DNA of 64,000 nt from CAWCQC01 sp963819905 (lineage in GTDB: Bacteria; Actinomycetota; Thermoleophilia; Gaiellales; Gaiellaceae), in assembly GCA_963819905.1 (NCBI GenBank), contig CAWFXP010000009.1, forward strand, positions 558,001 through 622,000, written 5' to 3'. Shown here in pieces: positions 1 to 9,022 of this stretch. Within the stretch, counting starts at the first letter, position 1; each line of letters opens with the position of its first letter. The translations under genes were made by a program, and so were the position numbers. The notes beneath the pieces are model-generated. The model ran no database searches. It worked only from the letters and a program-made list of their open reading frames with translations, and was not told where the DNA came from.

Positions 1-894
1 GAATCCCCCGGCCAGAGCCGAGGCGATATTGGACGCTCCCTGGCCGACGAACTCGCGATCGGAGTCCCAGCGCCGCCGCTCCTGCGCGGCGAACGTGCGG
101 GCGATCGACGAAGCCTCGACGAACCCGACGAGCGCGATGATCACCCCGGCGCCCGCGATCGACGGCAGCTCGGACCAGGGCAGGTCGAAGACGGGATCGA
201 CGATCCCGGCGGGGATCGGCCCGACCTCCGCGCCCGCGTCGACGGCAGAGCCGACCACCAGCCCGATCCCGATCGCGATGATCACGCCGGGGAGCAGGCG
301 ATGGACGCGCGGGCTGGCAGCGACGAGGATCCCGGTCACGATCGCCAGCCCGATCGCCGCCCAGATCCAGTCACCTGGGTGCGCGAGCGCGTCGGCGGCC
401 CTACGCAGGATGCCGTCCTCGCCCGTCGAGACTCCGAGCGCCGCCGGCAGCTGCGAGGCGACGATCAGGATCGCGGCCGCGGGCAGGAAGCCGAGCAGCA
501 TCGGCCGGGAGACGAGGTAGGCGACCACGCCGGCCCGCAGGAGCCCGATCAGGACCCGGGTGAGACCGACGACGAGGGCGAGCAGGACTCCCAGAGCGAC
601 GTACTCGTCGCTTCCGGGCGGCGCATGTGCCGTGAGTGCTCCGAACGTGAGGAGTGACGTCAGCGCGACCGGGCCGGTCTGCAGGTACGGGGACGACGCG
701 AGCAGCGCCGCTGCGATCGGCGGGAACGCGGCCGCGTAGAGACCCCGATACGCCGGCATGCCCGCAAGCTGCGCGTAGGCGAGCGACTGCGGAACGAGGA
801 CCGCCGCAACCGAGACGCCTGCGACGAGGTCGCCCGGAGCGATCGAGAGGCGGCCGACGAGCCGCGATCCAGCCCGGCCCGCCTCCGTGGTCAC
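1..894 (-). CDS. SulP family anion (sulfate) permease, C-terminus outside window
   Basis: Membrane transporter of the SulP/SLC26 family, which moves sulfate, bicarbonate or related anions across the cytoplasmic membrane. Translation gives an N-terminal SulP core: VPQSLAYAQLAGMPAYRGLY (the family's consensus first region) near residues 28-47, then many hydrophobic helices, and the later conserved segment DREFVGQGASNIASALAGGF just before the window edge. The STAS domain, if present, lies outside. Start is GTG at 894, overlapping the stop of the upstream reductase as GTGA. It is the last visible gene of a minus-strand operon (aldehyde dehydrogenase, acyl-CoA synthetase, PanE-like). The family call is firm; the substrate is not visible, and sulfate is inferred mainly from other sulfur genes in the window. 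Confidence 0.88.
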   Translation of the reverse strand, partial: MTTEAGRAGSRLVGRLSIAPGDLVAGVSVAAVLVPQSLAYAQLAGMPAYRGLYAAAFPPIAAALLASSPYLQTGPVALTSLLTFGALTAHAPPGSDEYVALGVLLALVVGLTRVLIGLLRAGVVAYLVSRPMLLGFLPAAAILIVASQLPAALGVSTGEDGILRRAADALAHPGDWIWAAIGLAIVTGILVAASPRVHRLLPGVIIAIGIGLVVGSAVDAGAEVGPIPAGIVDPVFDLPWSELPSIAGAGVIIALVGFVEASSIARTFAAQERRRWDSDREFVGQGASNIASALAGGF

Positions 895-1880
895 GAACGT
901 CGCTCGGGCGGCCCGGGCCGCTGCCGGTCGAGGGCCGCTGCACAGGCATGGACGGCCTCGACGTGGGGAACCGGGACGCCGAGCTGGCCGGCGATCTCGA
1001 TCACCGCACCGCTGAGGCAGGCCAGCTCGAGCGGCTTGCCCGCTTCGAGGTCCTGGAGCATCGATGTCTTGTGGTCGCCGACCGCAAGCCCCGCCTCGAG
1101 CCGGCGGTCGATCGACACGGGCAGCTCGATTCCGAGCGCCTTGCCGACCGCAGCGACCTCTTCCATCATCGTGCGGAGCAGCTCGACCGTCTCGGGCCGG
1201 GTGCCGAGCCCACCGAGCGTCGCGCGGGTCAGCGCCGACACCGGGTTGAATGCGACGTTGCCGATGAGCTTGAGCCAGAGCTGGCCGCGGACGCGTTCCT
1301 CGATCGGGCACTTGAGCCCGCCGGCAACGAACGCGTCCGCAATCGACCGGCAGCGTTCGGAGGTCGACCCGTCAGGCTCTCCGATCGCGAAGCGCGTGCC
1401 TTCCAGATGCCGCACGACGCCGGGCTCGGCGATCTCCGTCGCCGGGTAGGGCACGCAGCCGACGACCTGCTCGGGCCGAATCGCGCGCGTGATCACCCCG
1501 CCGGGATCGACCGCCTCGACGACCGATCCGGCCAGCGGTCCGTCGAACGACTGGAAGAACCACCAGGGAACCCCGTTCTGGGCGGGGAGGACGCAGGCGT
1601 TCGGCCGGAGGTGCGGCGCCAATGCGGGAAGAAGCCCCTGGAGCTGGTGGGCCTTCAGGCCGACGACCACGCAGTCGGCGTCGGCCGCGGCTCCGACGTC
1701 GTCGGTCGCCTCGGGGTGCACCGTGAAGTCGCCGCGCGGGGAAAGCACCCGAACGCCGCTTCGCCGCATGGCCTCGAGGTGCCGCCCGCGCGCGACGAGC
1801 ACGACGTCTGCGCCCCCCCGGGCGAGGGCGGCTCCCACGTAGGCGCCGATCGCACCAGCGCCGAGAACGCAGAAGCGCAC
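891..1880 (-). CDS. 2-dehydropantoate 2-reductase (PanE/ApbA) family protein
   Basis: NADPH-dependent reductase family that reduces ketopantoate to pantoate in CoA synthesis; many paralogues have other substrates. The 329-aa product starts with the Rossmann motif CVLGAGAIGAYVGAALARGG. Residues near 95-105 read LPAQNGVPWW, matching the family's QNG segment, and KLIGNVAFNPVSALTRATLG near 205-225 is the typical C-terminal-domain signature with the conserved Lys and Asn. Start is GTG at 1880, four bases after the stop of the acyl-CoA synthetase, so co-transcription is likely. The neighbours are an aldehyde dehydrogenase, a CoA ligase and a transporter rather than pantothenate genes, so a catabolic 2-oxoacid or imine substrate is as plausible as ketopantoate. 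Confidence 0.8.
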   Translation of the reverse strand: MRFCVLGAGAIGAYVGAALARGGADVVLVARGRHLEAMRRSGVRVLSPRGDFTVHPEATDDVGAAADADCVVVGLKAHQLQGLLPALAPHLRPNACVLPAQNGVPWWFFQSFDGPLAGSVVEAVDPGGVITRAIRPEQVVGCVPYPATEIAEPGVVRHLEGTRFAIGEPDGSTSERCRSIADAFVAGGLKCPIEERVRGQLWLKLIGNVAFNPVSALTRATLGGLGTRPETVELLRTMMEEVAAVGKALGIELPVSIDRRLEAGLAVGDHKTSMLQDLEAGKPLELACLSGAVIEIAGQLGVPVPHVEAVHACAAALDRQRPGPPERRS

Positions 1881-1884
1881 GCCG

Positions 1885-3369
1885 CTACTCCCCGTAGATC
1901 GAGGCAGCCACGCGGCGGCGTTGGAGCTTGCCCGTCGCCGTTCGCGGGATCTCGTCGAGCAGGTGGATCACGTGCGGGATCTTGACCGCGGTCAGATGGA
2001 TGCGGCAGTGATCGGCGAGGTCGCGCTCGCTCACCGGCTCGCGCACGGCCACAGCCGCCGCGACGACCTCGCCGTACTTCGCATCCGGGATCCCGAACAC
2101 CGCCGCGTCTGCTACAGCCGGATGCGCGCGCAGCACGTGCTCGACCTCGCCGGGGGAGATGTTCTCGCCGCCGCGGATGATCAGCTCCTTGATGCGCCCG
2201 ACGAGGCTCAGGTAGCCGTTCGAGAAGACCCCGAGGTCGCCGGTGCGAAACCACCCGTCTCGGAAGGACGCCGCGTTTGCCTCCGGGTTCGCGAGGTAGC
2301 CCGGCGTCACGCCGGGGCCGCTGACGACGACCTCGCCCTCCGCTCCCACGGGGACGTCGCGCCAGTCGGGTCCGACGGTGCGGATCCGGCACCCGGTCGG
2401 AACGCCCACGCTCCCGGCGCGGCGCTCCGCCGGCGGCAGCGGGTTCGCAGCCATCTCGTGGCTTGCCTCGGTCATGCCGTAGGCCTCGAGGACCGGCACG
2501 CCGTAGGCCGCCTCCGCCCGTTCCATCAGCTCGGGCGCGAGCGCGGACGAGCACGCGCGCACGAAGCGAAGCCGCAGCCGCTCCCGGCCGGGTGATCCTC
2601 TCTCGAGGAGCATGTGGTGGATCGTCGGTCCCGCCGAGAACCAGGTCACCTGCTCGTCGGCGAGAAGCTCGTGGAAGCGCCGGTTGAGTCGGCGCGGGAC
2701 GACGACGGTGCCGCCCGCGAGAAGGCCCGCGACGGTCGATGCGACGAGGCCGTGGACGTGGAAGAGCGGCATCGCGACGCAGGAGACATCGTCGGGGCCG
2801 AGCCGGTAGTGCGCGACCATCGAGCGAGCCGACGCGACGAGATTGCGCTGGAGGAGCGGCACCTGCTTCGGCCGGCTCGTCGTTCCGCTCGTGTGCAGCA
2901 CGAGGGCGACGTCCTCGGCCCCGCCGTCGGTAGCGGGCGTGCCGGCCGCGCCGTGGCCGGGGAGGCACTCGGCTCCGGGGGCCATAAGAACGTCGACGAC
3001 GGCGACCTCGCCTGCCGCGGCACGGGCAGCGGTCAGTTGACGCTCGGGCACGAGGAGCAGGCGCGGCGCGAGGTCCTCGAGGTAGAAACGGAACTCGTCC
3101 TCTGTGTAGGCCGGATTCAGCGGTGCCGCAGCGGCGCCGAGCGCCGTCAGGGCGAGGATCAGCTCGATCAGCTGCGGGCCGTTCGGCAAGGCCAGACAGA
3201 CCAGATCGCCCCGGCGAACGCCGTGACCGGCGAGCCGGGCGGCGAGCGCCTCGACGTCGTTCGCGAGCTGACCGAAGCTGAGGCGGAGCTCCTCCTCGGG
3301 TACGACGAGAGCGGCCCGCCCGGCGTCGCCGGCGCGCCAGACGGCGGCGAGCGGCTCGCCCGCCGTCAC
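1885..3369 (-). CDS. AMP-dependent acyl-CoA synthetase (oxalyl-CoA synthetase-like)
   Basis: Adenylate-forming ligase that activates a carboxylic acid to its CoA thioester. The 494-aa protein has the full set of ANL motifs: the P-loop LHTSGTTSRPKQVPL near residue 155, FHVHGL near 200, YGMTEASHEMAANPLPP near 295, GWFRTGDLG near 370, the hinge region GRIKELIIRGGENISPGEVE near 390, and the C-terminal catalytic lysine in TATGKLQRR near 480. The SHEMAANPLPP region resembles plant and fungal oxalyl-CoA synthetases (AAE3/Pcs60), so a short dicarboxylate is a reasonable guess; this is inference. Start is GTG at 3369, overlapping the aldehyde dehydrogenase stop (GTGA). An aldehyde-to-acid-to-CoA sequence would link the two genes. 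Confidence 0.85.
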   Translation of the reverse strand: MTAGEPLAAVWRAGDAGRAALVVPEEELRLSFGQLANDVEALAARLAGHGVRRGDLVCLALPNGPQLIELILALTALGAAAAPLNPAYTEDEFRFYLEDLAPRLLLVPERQLTAARAAAGEVAVVDVLMAPGAECLPGHGAAGTPATDGGAEDVALVLHTSGTTSRPKQVPLLQRNLVASARSMVAHYRLGPDDVSCVAMPLFHVHGLVASTVAGLLAGGTVVVPRRLNRRFHELLADEQVTWFSAGPTIHHMLLERGSPGRERLRLRFVRACSSALAPELMERAEAAYGVPVLEAYGMTEASHEMAANPLPPAERRAGSVGVPTGCRIRTVGPDWRDVPVGAEGEVVVSGPGVTPGYLANPEANAASFRDGWFRTGDLGVFSNGYLSLVGRIKELIIRGGENISPGEVEHVLRAHPAVADAAVFGIPDAKYGEVVAAAVAVREPVSERDLADHCRIHLTAVKIPHVIHLLDEIPRTATGKLQRRRVAASIYGE

Positions 3370-4865
3370 GACCGAAGCGCGATCCAGACGGTCTTCAGGT
3401 CGGAGTACTTCTCGAGCGAGTGGATCGACTTGTCGCGCCCGAAGCCCGACTGCTTGAAGCCGCCGAACGGCGCCGAGATGTCGCCCGTGTCGAACGTGTT
3501 GACCCAGACCACGCCCGCTCTGATCGCGCGGGCGGCGCGGTGCGCCCGGTTGACGTCGTCCGTCCAGATCCCGGCGGCGAGCCCGTACATCGTGTCGTTC
3601 GCGATCCGGATTGCCTCGTCCTCCTCCGTGAACGAGATCGCCGAGAGCACGGGCCCGAAGATCTCCTCGCGGGCGATCCGCATCTCGTTGCGGACGCCGT
3701 CGAAGATCGTCGGCTCGACGTAGTAGCCGCCGGTCTCCTCGCGGACGCGGTCGCCGCCCCGATAGAGATCGGCGCCCTCGTCGCGCCCCGACGCGATGTA
3801 GCCGAGAACCCGGTCGAGCTGGGTCGAGTCGACGAGCGGCCCCATGCGCGTCTTCGGGTCGAGCGGGTCGCCCGGCTGGATCCGCTCGGCGACACGATCG
3901 ATGCGCGCGAGGAGGTCGTCCTTCAACGACTCGTGGACGATGAGGCGCGAGCCTGCGTTGCACACCTCGCCCTGGTTGAAGAAGATGCCCCAGGCCGCGG
4001 CGGTCGCGGCCGCGTCGAGGTCGCTGCAGTCCGGCATGACGATGTGCGGCGACTTGCCGCCGCATTCGAGGGCGATGCGCTTCATGTTCGACTCGCCCGC
4101 GTAGCGCAGGAAGAGCTTTCCGACCTCGGTCGAGCCCGTGAAGGCGACCATGTCGACGTCCATGTGCCGGCCGATCGCCTGTCCGGCCGTCTCGCCCAAG
4201 CCCGGCACCACCTGGAGGACGCCGTCCGGGATCCCCGCCTCGGAGGCCAGCTCGGCGAGGCGGATTGCCGTCAGCGGCGACTGCTCGGCGGGCTTCAGGA
4301 CGACGCTGTTGCCGGCCGCGAGCGCGGGCCCGACCTTCCAGGAGGCCATCAGCAGCGGGAAGTTCCACGGCACCACCGCACCGACCACGCCGAGCGGCTC
4401 CCGCAGGATCATGACGACGTTCGAGTGGTCGGTCGGAGCCACCTCGTCGTAGACCTTGTCGATCGCCTCGCCGTAGTAGGCGATCGTCTCGGCAGCGAGC
4501 GGGATGTCGATCGAGCTCGCGTCGCGGATCGGCTTGCCCATGTCGAGGGTCTCGAGCAGCGCCAGCTCGGCCGCATGCTCCTCGACGAGCGCCGCGAGCC
4601 GCTGGAGTGTCTTCTTGCGCTTCTTCGGCGCGAGGCGCGACCAGACGCCGGACTCGAAAGCGGCGCGGGCGCCGGCGACGGCGGCCTCGACGTCCGGTGC
4701 GTCGCACGCCGCGACCTGCCCGAGAACGCGCCCGTCGATCGGGCTGACGCAGTCGAAGGTCTCGCCGCTGGCGGCGTCTCGCAGCTCGCCGTCGATGAAG
4801 GCCTGGGACGGGATATCGAGGCGCTCTGCCTCGGCTGTCCAACTCTCGGGAGTCTGCACTGCCAC
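3366..4865 (-). CDS. NAD(P)-dependent aldehyde dehydrogenase
   Basis: Oxidises an aldehyde to the acid in the cytoplasm. The product (499 aa, normal ALDH length) carries the cofactor-binding segment VVPWNFPLLMASWKVGPALA near residue 155, FTGSTEVGK near 233, the general base Glu in LECGGKSPHIV near 256, and the catalytic Cys in FFNQGEVCNAGSRL near 290. Overall it resembles the PuuC/betaine-aldehyde group. I chose GTG at 4865 because GGAG stands six bases upstream; a TTG at 4877 would add four residues. It heads an overlapping operon with the acyl-CoA synthetase, PanE-like reductase and SulP. Substrate unknown; an amine- or polyamine-derived aldehyde is possible. Confidence 0.9.
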   Translation of the reverse strand: MAVQTPESWTAEAERLDIPSQAFIDGELRDAASGETFDCVSPIDGRVLGQVAACDAPDVEAAVAGARAAFESGVWSRLAPKKRKKTLQRLAALVEEHAAELALLETLDMGKPIRDASSIDIPLAAETIAYYGEAIDKVYDEVAPTDHSNVVMILREPLGVVGAVVPWNFPLLMASWKVGPALAAGNSVVLKPAEQSPLTAIRLAELASEAGIPDGVLQVVPGLGETAGQAIGRHMDVDMVAFTGSTEVGKLFLRYAGESNMKRIALECGGKSPHIVMPDCSDLDAAATAAAWGIFFNQGEVCNAGSRLIVHESLKDDLLARIDRVAERIQPGDPLDPKTRMGPLVDSTQLDRVLGYIASGRDEGADLYRGGDRVREETGGYYVEPTIFDGVRNEMRIAREEIFGPVLSAISFTEEDEAIRIANDTMYGLAAGIWTDDVNRAHRAARAIRAGVVWVNTFDTGDISAPFGGFKQSGFGRDKSIHSLEKYSDLKTVWIALRS

Positions 4866-4913
4866 GGTCTGCTCCAATCTCGCGATTCCGGCTCTGGTCG
4901 ATTCAGCTCTAGC

Positions 4914-5975
4914 CTAGCCGCGCACGGTCACGCGAACCCGCTGCACGCCGTTGTTCACGTAACCGCCGAGGTTCTCGACCGGCTCGAGCGGTTGCGTGTT
5001 GCCCACGGCGTCCCGGGCCCGGCAGCAGAGCTCGACCTCGCCGACTTGACGCGGCGTCCACTCGAGCCGCCAGGCACACCAGGCGAACGGGGAGTCGACG
5101 TCCCGCTCGAGCTTCGCGGAGGTCCAGGTCGCGCCGCCGTCGTCGCTTACCTCGACGACGGCCACGGGCGCCTCGCCGGACCACGCGCGGCCCTCGAGGA
5201 CGTACGTGCGTCGCTCGACCGTTCGCGTCCGCTCGGGGAAGCCCGGGAGGCCCGGCGGGATCATGAGCGCGCGGGGCTGCATGCGCCGCACCGGCTCGCC
5301 CTCCTCGTCGGCCGTGTGACGGACGACGTAGGCGACGACTTGGTGATGACCGCGGAATCGCTCGGAGACCGCCTCGATCGATACGAGCCACTTGACGTTC
5401 GCCATCCCGTACCAGCCGGGGACGAGCAGCCGCACGGGGAAACCGTGCTGCGGGAGGAGAGGGGCGCCGTTCATCTCGTAGGCGAGCAGCGCCTCCGACT
5501 CGAGCGCGTCCCGGACGGAGAGGCTTCGTTCGTAGGCGTGCTCCGCGCCGACCTCGATGCCCCGGTCGGGCCCCGCGAAGACGAGCTCGACGGCCTCGGG
5601 CCGTATCACCGCCGCCTCGAGCACGTCGCGAAGGGGAGCCCCGCGCCAGCGGGCGGTACTGACGCCGTCCTCGAGCCAGGGCTGGCTGACGGGCCGGTTC
5701 GGCGCCCGGGCGCGCCCATTGCCCGCGCACTCCATCGTGACCAGGTGCTCGACGGCGGGAAGGGCCCTGAGGTCGGCGAGCGTCAGCGTCCGCGGCTGCT
5801 CGACGAGCCCGCCGATCGAGAGCCGCCATCTGTCCGCGTCGATCGCGGGCAGGTCGTAGTGGGAGAGCAGGTAGTGGAGACCCGGCGGCGTGATCGGGTA
5901 CCGCAGGGCCTCGAGGGGCAGCCCGTGGTTCCGTTTTGCCTGCTCGAGCTCGGCGAGCACGAAGACGTCGGACAC
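4914..5975 (-). CDS. Sulfite oxidase-family molybdopterin enzyme
   Basis: Molybdenum-cofactor oxidoreductase of the sulfite oxidase family. The 353-aa protein shows an oxidoreductase molybdopterin-binding domain with the Mo-ligating Cys in VTMECAGNGRARAP near residue 100, HGFPVRLLVPGWYGMANVKW near 195-215, and a C-terminal Mo-co dimerisation domain containing DDGGATWTSAKLE near 290, typical of eukaryotic-like sulfite oxidases. There is no haem domain, no Tat or Sec signal and no membrane segment, so it looks cytoplasmic. Start is GTG at 5975. The family includes sulfite oxidases and nitrate reductases; the substrate is not proven, though sulfite would fit the sulfur genes nearby. It is divergent from the TPR gene across a promoter region with an inverted repeat. 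Confidence 0.87.
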   Translation of the reverse strand: MSDVFVLAELEQAKRNHGLPLEALRYPITPPGLHYLLSHYDLPAIDADRWRLSIGGLVEQPRTLTLADLRALPAVEHLVTMECAGNGRARAPNRPVSQPWLEDGVSTARWRGAPLRDVLEAAVIRPEAVELVFAGPDRGIEVGAEHAYERSLSVRDALESEALLAYEMNGAPLLPQHGFPVRLLVPGWYGMANVKWLVSIEAVSERFRGHHQVVAYVVRHTADEEGEPVRRMQPRALMIPPGLPGFPERTRTVERRTYVLEGRAWSGEAPVAVVEVSDDGGATWTSAKLERDVDSPFAWCAWRLEWTPRQVGEVELCCRARDAVGNTQPLEPVENLGGYVNNGVQRVRVTVRG

Positions 5976-5983
5976 AGCGCCTG

Positions 5984-6032
5984 TGTATCACAGGCGTTCG
6001 CTTTGAGATTGATAGCGGTAGCGGGTGATACA
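5984..6032. promoter_or_regulatory. Divergent promoter region with TGTATCAC / GTGATACA inverted repeat
   Basis: An exact 8-bp inverted repeat, TGTATCAC at 5984-5991 and GTGATACA at 6025-6032, lies between the divergent sulfite-oxidase-like and TPR genes. Each arm contains GATACA facing its own gene, so the arms may be the two -10 boxes; TTGAGA at 6003-6008 is 18 bases before the plus-strand box. Alternatively the arms are an operator. The sequence alone does not decide. Confidence 0.4.
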
Positions 6033-6070
6033 ACCCGCTCGACGTGGTCCGAGATCAGCACGGACTGGCG

Positions 6071-7456
6071 ATGACGGCCAGCGGCCCGAGCGTCGGCGAC
6101 GCCTACGACCGCGCGCTCTGCGAGCTCGTCCATTACGGGCCCGACATGCTGAGGGCGCCGAAGGACCTGCTGGCGGAGGACCCCGACTGCCCGCTGGCAA
6201 CTCTGGTCAGCGCGTATCTCGGCCTCATGTCGACGGAGCCGGGGTGCCTCGCCGAAGGGCGGGAGCTCGTCCTCGGGCTGGCAGAGCGCGTGCCCGAGGA
6301 GCGGCTGCTGCCGCGCGAGCGCGCGCATCTTCGCGTCGCCACCGCACTGGCCGGCGAGGACATGCTCGGTGCGGCGGGCCTGCTCCGGCAGCTGAATCGC
6401 GAGTATCCGCGGGACGTCCTCGCGCTCTACCTCGGCCACAACTTCGACTACTTCACGGGCGACGCGCTGGCGCTCCGCGATCGCATCGCCGAGGTGCTGC
6501 CGGCCTGGTCCGAGGACGACCGCCTGTACGGGCCCGTGCTCGGCATGTACGCGTTCGGGCTCGAGGAGTCCGGCGACTACGCACGCGCGGAGGAGGTCGG
6601 CTCGCATGCCCTGGCGCTCGATCCGAGAGACGTGTGGGGCGTGCACGCGGTCGTCCACACCTACGAGATGCGCGCCCGGTTCGGCGAAGGAATCAGGTTC
6701 TTCGACGAGCGGATGGTGTACTGGGCCGACGGCAACTACTTCACCGGGCACAACTGGTGGCACTACGCGCTCTTCAATCTCGAGGCGGGCAACCTCGAGA
6801 CCGTCCGGCGCATCTACGACGAGCGCCTGTTCGTCGACTCGGCTCGCCGGGTCGCGGTGAAGATGTGCGACGCGTCCGCTCTCCTCTGGCGGCTCCTGCT
6901 CGACGGCGTCGAGGAGCCGGAGCGCTGGCGCGCCCTCGCCGACGTCTGGGCAACGCTGACGCGCGAGCCCTGCTTCGCCTTCAACGACATGCACGCGATG
7001 ATGGCGTTCGTGGGTGCGGGCGATCTCGCCCGGGCGCAGTGGCTCGTCGACGACCGGGAGCGCTGGCTCGCCGACCGTCATCCGGGCGTGACGAACTACG
7101 GCATGACCGCGAGGATCGGCCTACCGGTGTGCCGCGCGCTGCTCGCGTTCGGCACGGGTCGCTACGACGAGGCGGTCGACCAGCTGATGCCGATCCGCCA
7201 CCACCTGAACGAGTTCGGCGGCAGCCACGCGCAGCGCGACGCCGTGCTGCGCACACTGCTCGAGGCGGCGATCCGGGGAACGCGCCACGACCTGGCCGAG
7301 GTCCTCCTCTCGGAACGGCTCACGCTCAAGCCCGGGAGCCCGTACAACTGGCTCAAGCGGAGCCAGCTGGCGAGAGCGTCGGGAGACGGGCGGGCCGCGG
7401 CGAGCGCCGAGGAGCGCGCGGAAGCCCTCATCCTCGCCTCCGGCCTGGCTGCCTAG
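6071..7456 (+). CDS. TTC38-like tetratricopeptide repeat protein
   Basis: A 461-aa helical-repeat protein resembling the TTC38 family, whose biochemical role is unknown. Visible features are VLALYLGHNFDYFTGDA near residue 120, GMYAFGLEESGDYARAEEVG near 160 (a recognisable TPR helix pair), HAVVHTYEMRARFGEGI near 195 and FTGHNWWHYALFNLEAGN near 225, which is characteristic of the family. No signal peptide. ATG at 6071 was chosen; an in-frame GTG at 6044 would add nine residues and would be nearly leaderless if the GATACA box at 6027 is used. The stop is one base from the convergent CMD gene. Confidence 0.75.
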   Translation: MTASGPSVGDAYDRALCELVHYGPDMLRAPKDLLAEDPDCPLATLVSAYLGLMSTEPGCLAEGRELVLGLAERVPEERLLPRERAHLRVATALAGEDMLGAAGLLRQLNREYPRDVLALYLGHNFDYFTGDALALRDRIAEVLPAWSEDDRLYGPVLGMYAFGLEESGDYARAEEVGSHALALDPRDVWGVHAVVHTYEMRARFGEGIRFFDERMVYWADGNYFTGHNWWHYALFNLEAGNLETVRRIYDERLFVDSARRVAVKMCDASALLWRLLLDGVEEPERWRALADVWATLTREPCFAFNDMHAMMAFVGAGDLARAQWLVDDRERWLADRHPGVTNYGMTARIGLPVCRALLAFGTGRYDEAVDQLMPIRHHLNEFGGSHAQRDAVLRTLLEAAIRGTRHDLAEVLLSERLTLKPGSPYNWLKRSQLARASGDGRAAASAEERAEALILASGLAA

Positions 7457-7457
7457 G

Positions 7458-7841
7458 TCACGACGGGGCAGGGTCCTCGGCGAGCACCCGGCGTGCGATC
7501 CGAAAGGCGGACACGCCGGCCGGAAGCCCGGCGTAGACGGCGACGTGGAAGAGCGCGTCCTGCAGCTCCGCCTGCGTGCAGCCGTTCCGGAGCGCCCCGC
7601 GGAAGTGCAGCTCGAACTCGTCCCAGCGGCCTGCCGTGGCGAGGATCGCGAGGACGAGCAGGCTCCGCGTCGGCCGTGGCAGCCCGTCTCGGCCCCAGCA
7701 GGCGCCCCAGCAGTACTCGGTCACGAAGCGCTGGAAGTCGGCACTGAACTCGTCCGCGTTCTGCATCGCGCGTTCGACGTACTCGGCGCCGAGAACGTCG
7801 CGGCGGATCTCGAGCCCCTTGTCGTAGGCCTCGTCGCTCAT
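7458..7841 (-). CDS. Carboxymuconolactone decarboxylase (AhpD-like) family protein
   Basis: Small CMD-family protein of 127 aa. Members include 4-carboxymuconolactone decarboxylase (PcaC) of the beta-ketoadipate pathway and AhpD-type peroxidase partners. The pattern AMQNADEFSADFQRFVTEYC near residues 25-45 and FELHFRGALRNGCTQAELQD near 75-95 matches PcaC more than AhpD, because the AhpD CxxC pair is absent (WGACWG spaces its Cys differently). Start is ATG at 7841 with GGGGAGG five bases upstream; the open frame extends further but without a better ribosome site. No other protocatechuate genes are adjacent, so the pathway is uncertain. Confidence 0.78.
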   Translation of the reverse strand: MSDEAYDKGLEIRRDVLGAEYVERAMQNADEFSADFQRFVTEYCWGACWGRDGLPRPTRSLLVLAILATAGRWDEFELHFRGALRNGCTQAELQDALFHVAVYAGLPAGVSAFRIARRVLAEDPAPS

Positions 7842-7906
7842 CCGGCCCTCCCCGTGTCGATTTGGGGGCAAGCTTGACACAGGGCGTTGCTACGCTCGGC
7901 GCGAGG

Positions 7907-9022
7907 ATGGCCGCGATCGCCGACGACAGAAAGCCCCCGGCCGACGGCTTCGAGAGCCGTTACCCGGCCACGTTCTTCGACGCGATCCTCGTCGTCTCGT
8001 TCGGCGGGCCCGAGGGCATGGACGACGTGATGCCCTTCCTCGAGAACGTCACGCGGGGGCGCGGCGTCCCGCGCGAGCGGCTCGAGGAGGTTGCCCGCCA
8101 CTACGAGCGGTTCGACGGCGTCAGCCCGATCAACGCGCAGAACCGGGCGCTCGTCGCCGCGCTGCGCACCGAGCTCGACGCCCACGGCATCGACCTGCCG
8201 ATCTACTTCGGAAACCGCAACTGGCATCCCCTCTTGCCCGACGTTCTGCGTGAGATGACAGACCGCGGCGTCCGCCGGGCGCTCGCGTTCTTCACGTCCG
8301 CCTACAGCTCCTACTCCGGCTGCCGCCAGTACCGCGAGAACCTCTTCGCCGCTCAGAACGAGGTCGGCCACGAGGCGCCTGAGGTCCTGCGCACGCGTGC
8401 GTTCTTCGACCACCCGGGGTTCGTCGGGCCGAACGCGGAGCACCTGGCGGCCTCCCTTACCGAGATCCCCGCGGGGCGACGCGAGCGGGCCCACGTCGTC
8501 TTCACGGCGCATTCGATCCCGAGCGCGATGGCCAGGCATTGCCGCTACGAGGTCCAGCTCGCGGAGACGGGGAGGCTCGTGGCCTCCGAGGCGGGCGCCC
8601 TGCACCACCGCCTCGTCTTCCAGAGCCGGAGCGGGCCGCCTTCGGTTCCGTGGCTCGAGCCGGACGTCTGCGACCACCTGCGCGCGCTCGGGGCAGGTGG
8701 CGTCGAGGACGTCGTCGTCTCGCCGATCGGCTTCGTGTCGGATCACCTCGAAGTTCTCTACGACCTCGACGTCGAGGCGCGCGAGGTGGCCGAGGAGATC
8801 GGCCTCAACCTCGTCCGCGCGCCGACCGTGGGGACGCACCCTGCCTTCGTGGCGATGATCCGCGAGCTGATCGAGGAGCGCCTCTCGCCGGACGTCCCAC
8901 GACGCGCGCTCGGCAAGGCGGGGCCGAGCCACGACATCTGTCCGCCGGCCTGCTGCCTCCCCGGGACCGGCCGGCCGAGCCCGTGGGAGGTCGAGGCGGA
9001 GGGAGCTACCTCGGGCTCGTAG
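7907..9022 (+). CDS. hemH: Ferrochelatase (probably coproporphyrin-type)
   Basis: Inserts Fe(II) into a porphyrin in late haem synthesis; in Actinobacteria the usual substrate is coproporphyrin III (CpfC), which is family knowledge. The protein (371 aa) has VVSFGGPEGMDDVMPFLENV near residue 30, FDGVSPINAQN near 68, FFTSAYSSYSGCRQYRENL near 130 and the metal-binding VFTAHSIPSAMA near 203. The Cys in SYSGCRQ and the C-terminal CPPACC are positioned like the [2Fe-2S] ligands of actinobacterial ferrochelatases. ATG at 7907 is chosen over the in-frame TTG at 7862; TACGCT at 7891 could be a -10 box giving a very short leader. The TAG stop (9020-9022) is supplied by a dispersed palindromic repeat. 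Confidence 0.92.
   Translation: MAAIADDRKPPADGFESRYPATFFDAILVVSFGGPEGMDDVMPFLENVTRGRGVPRERLEEVARHYERFDGVSPINAQNRALVAALRTELDAHGIDLPIYFGNRNWHPLLPDVLREMTDRGVRRALAFFTSAYSSYSGCRQYRENLFAAQNEVGHEAPEVLRTRAFFDHPGFVGPNAEHLAASLTEIPAGRRERAHVVFTAHSIPSAMARHCRYEVQLAETGRLVASEAGALHHRLVFQSRSGPPSVPWLEPDVCDHLRALGAGGVEDVVVSPIGFVSDHLEVLYDLDVEAREVAEEIGLNLVRAPTVGTHPAFVAMIRELIEERLSPDVPRRALGKAGPSHDICPPACCLPGTGRPSPWEVEAEGATSGS

Noticed and set aside
3421..6074. Very long open frames on the strand opposite to the aldehyde dehydrogenase and similar genes
   Set aside because: They are Arg/Asp-rich, contain no recognisable motifs and mirror real genes; they arise from high GC content.
7874..7896. TTGACA and TACGCT as a standard promoter for hemH
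   Set aside because: The boxes are only 11 bases apart, too close for a -35/-10 pair; TACGCT alone remains a possible -10 box.
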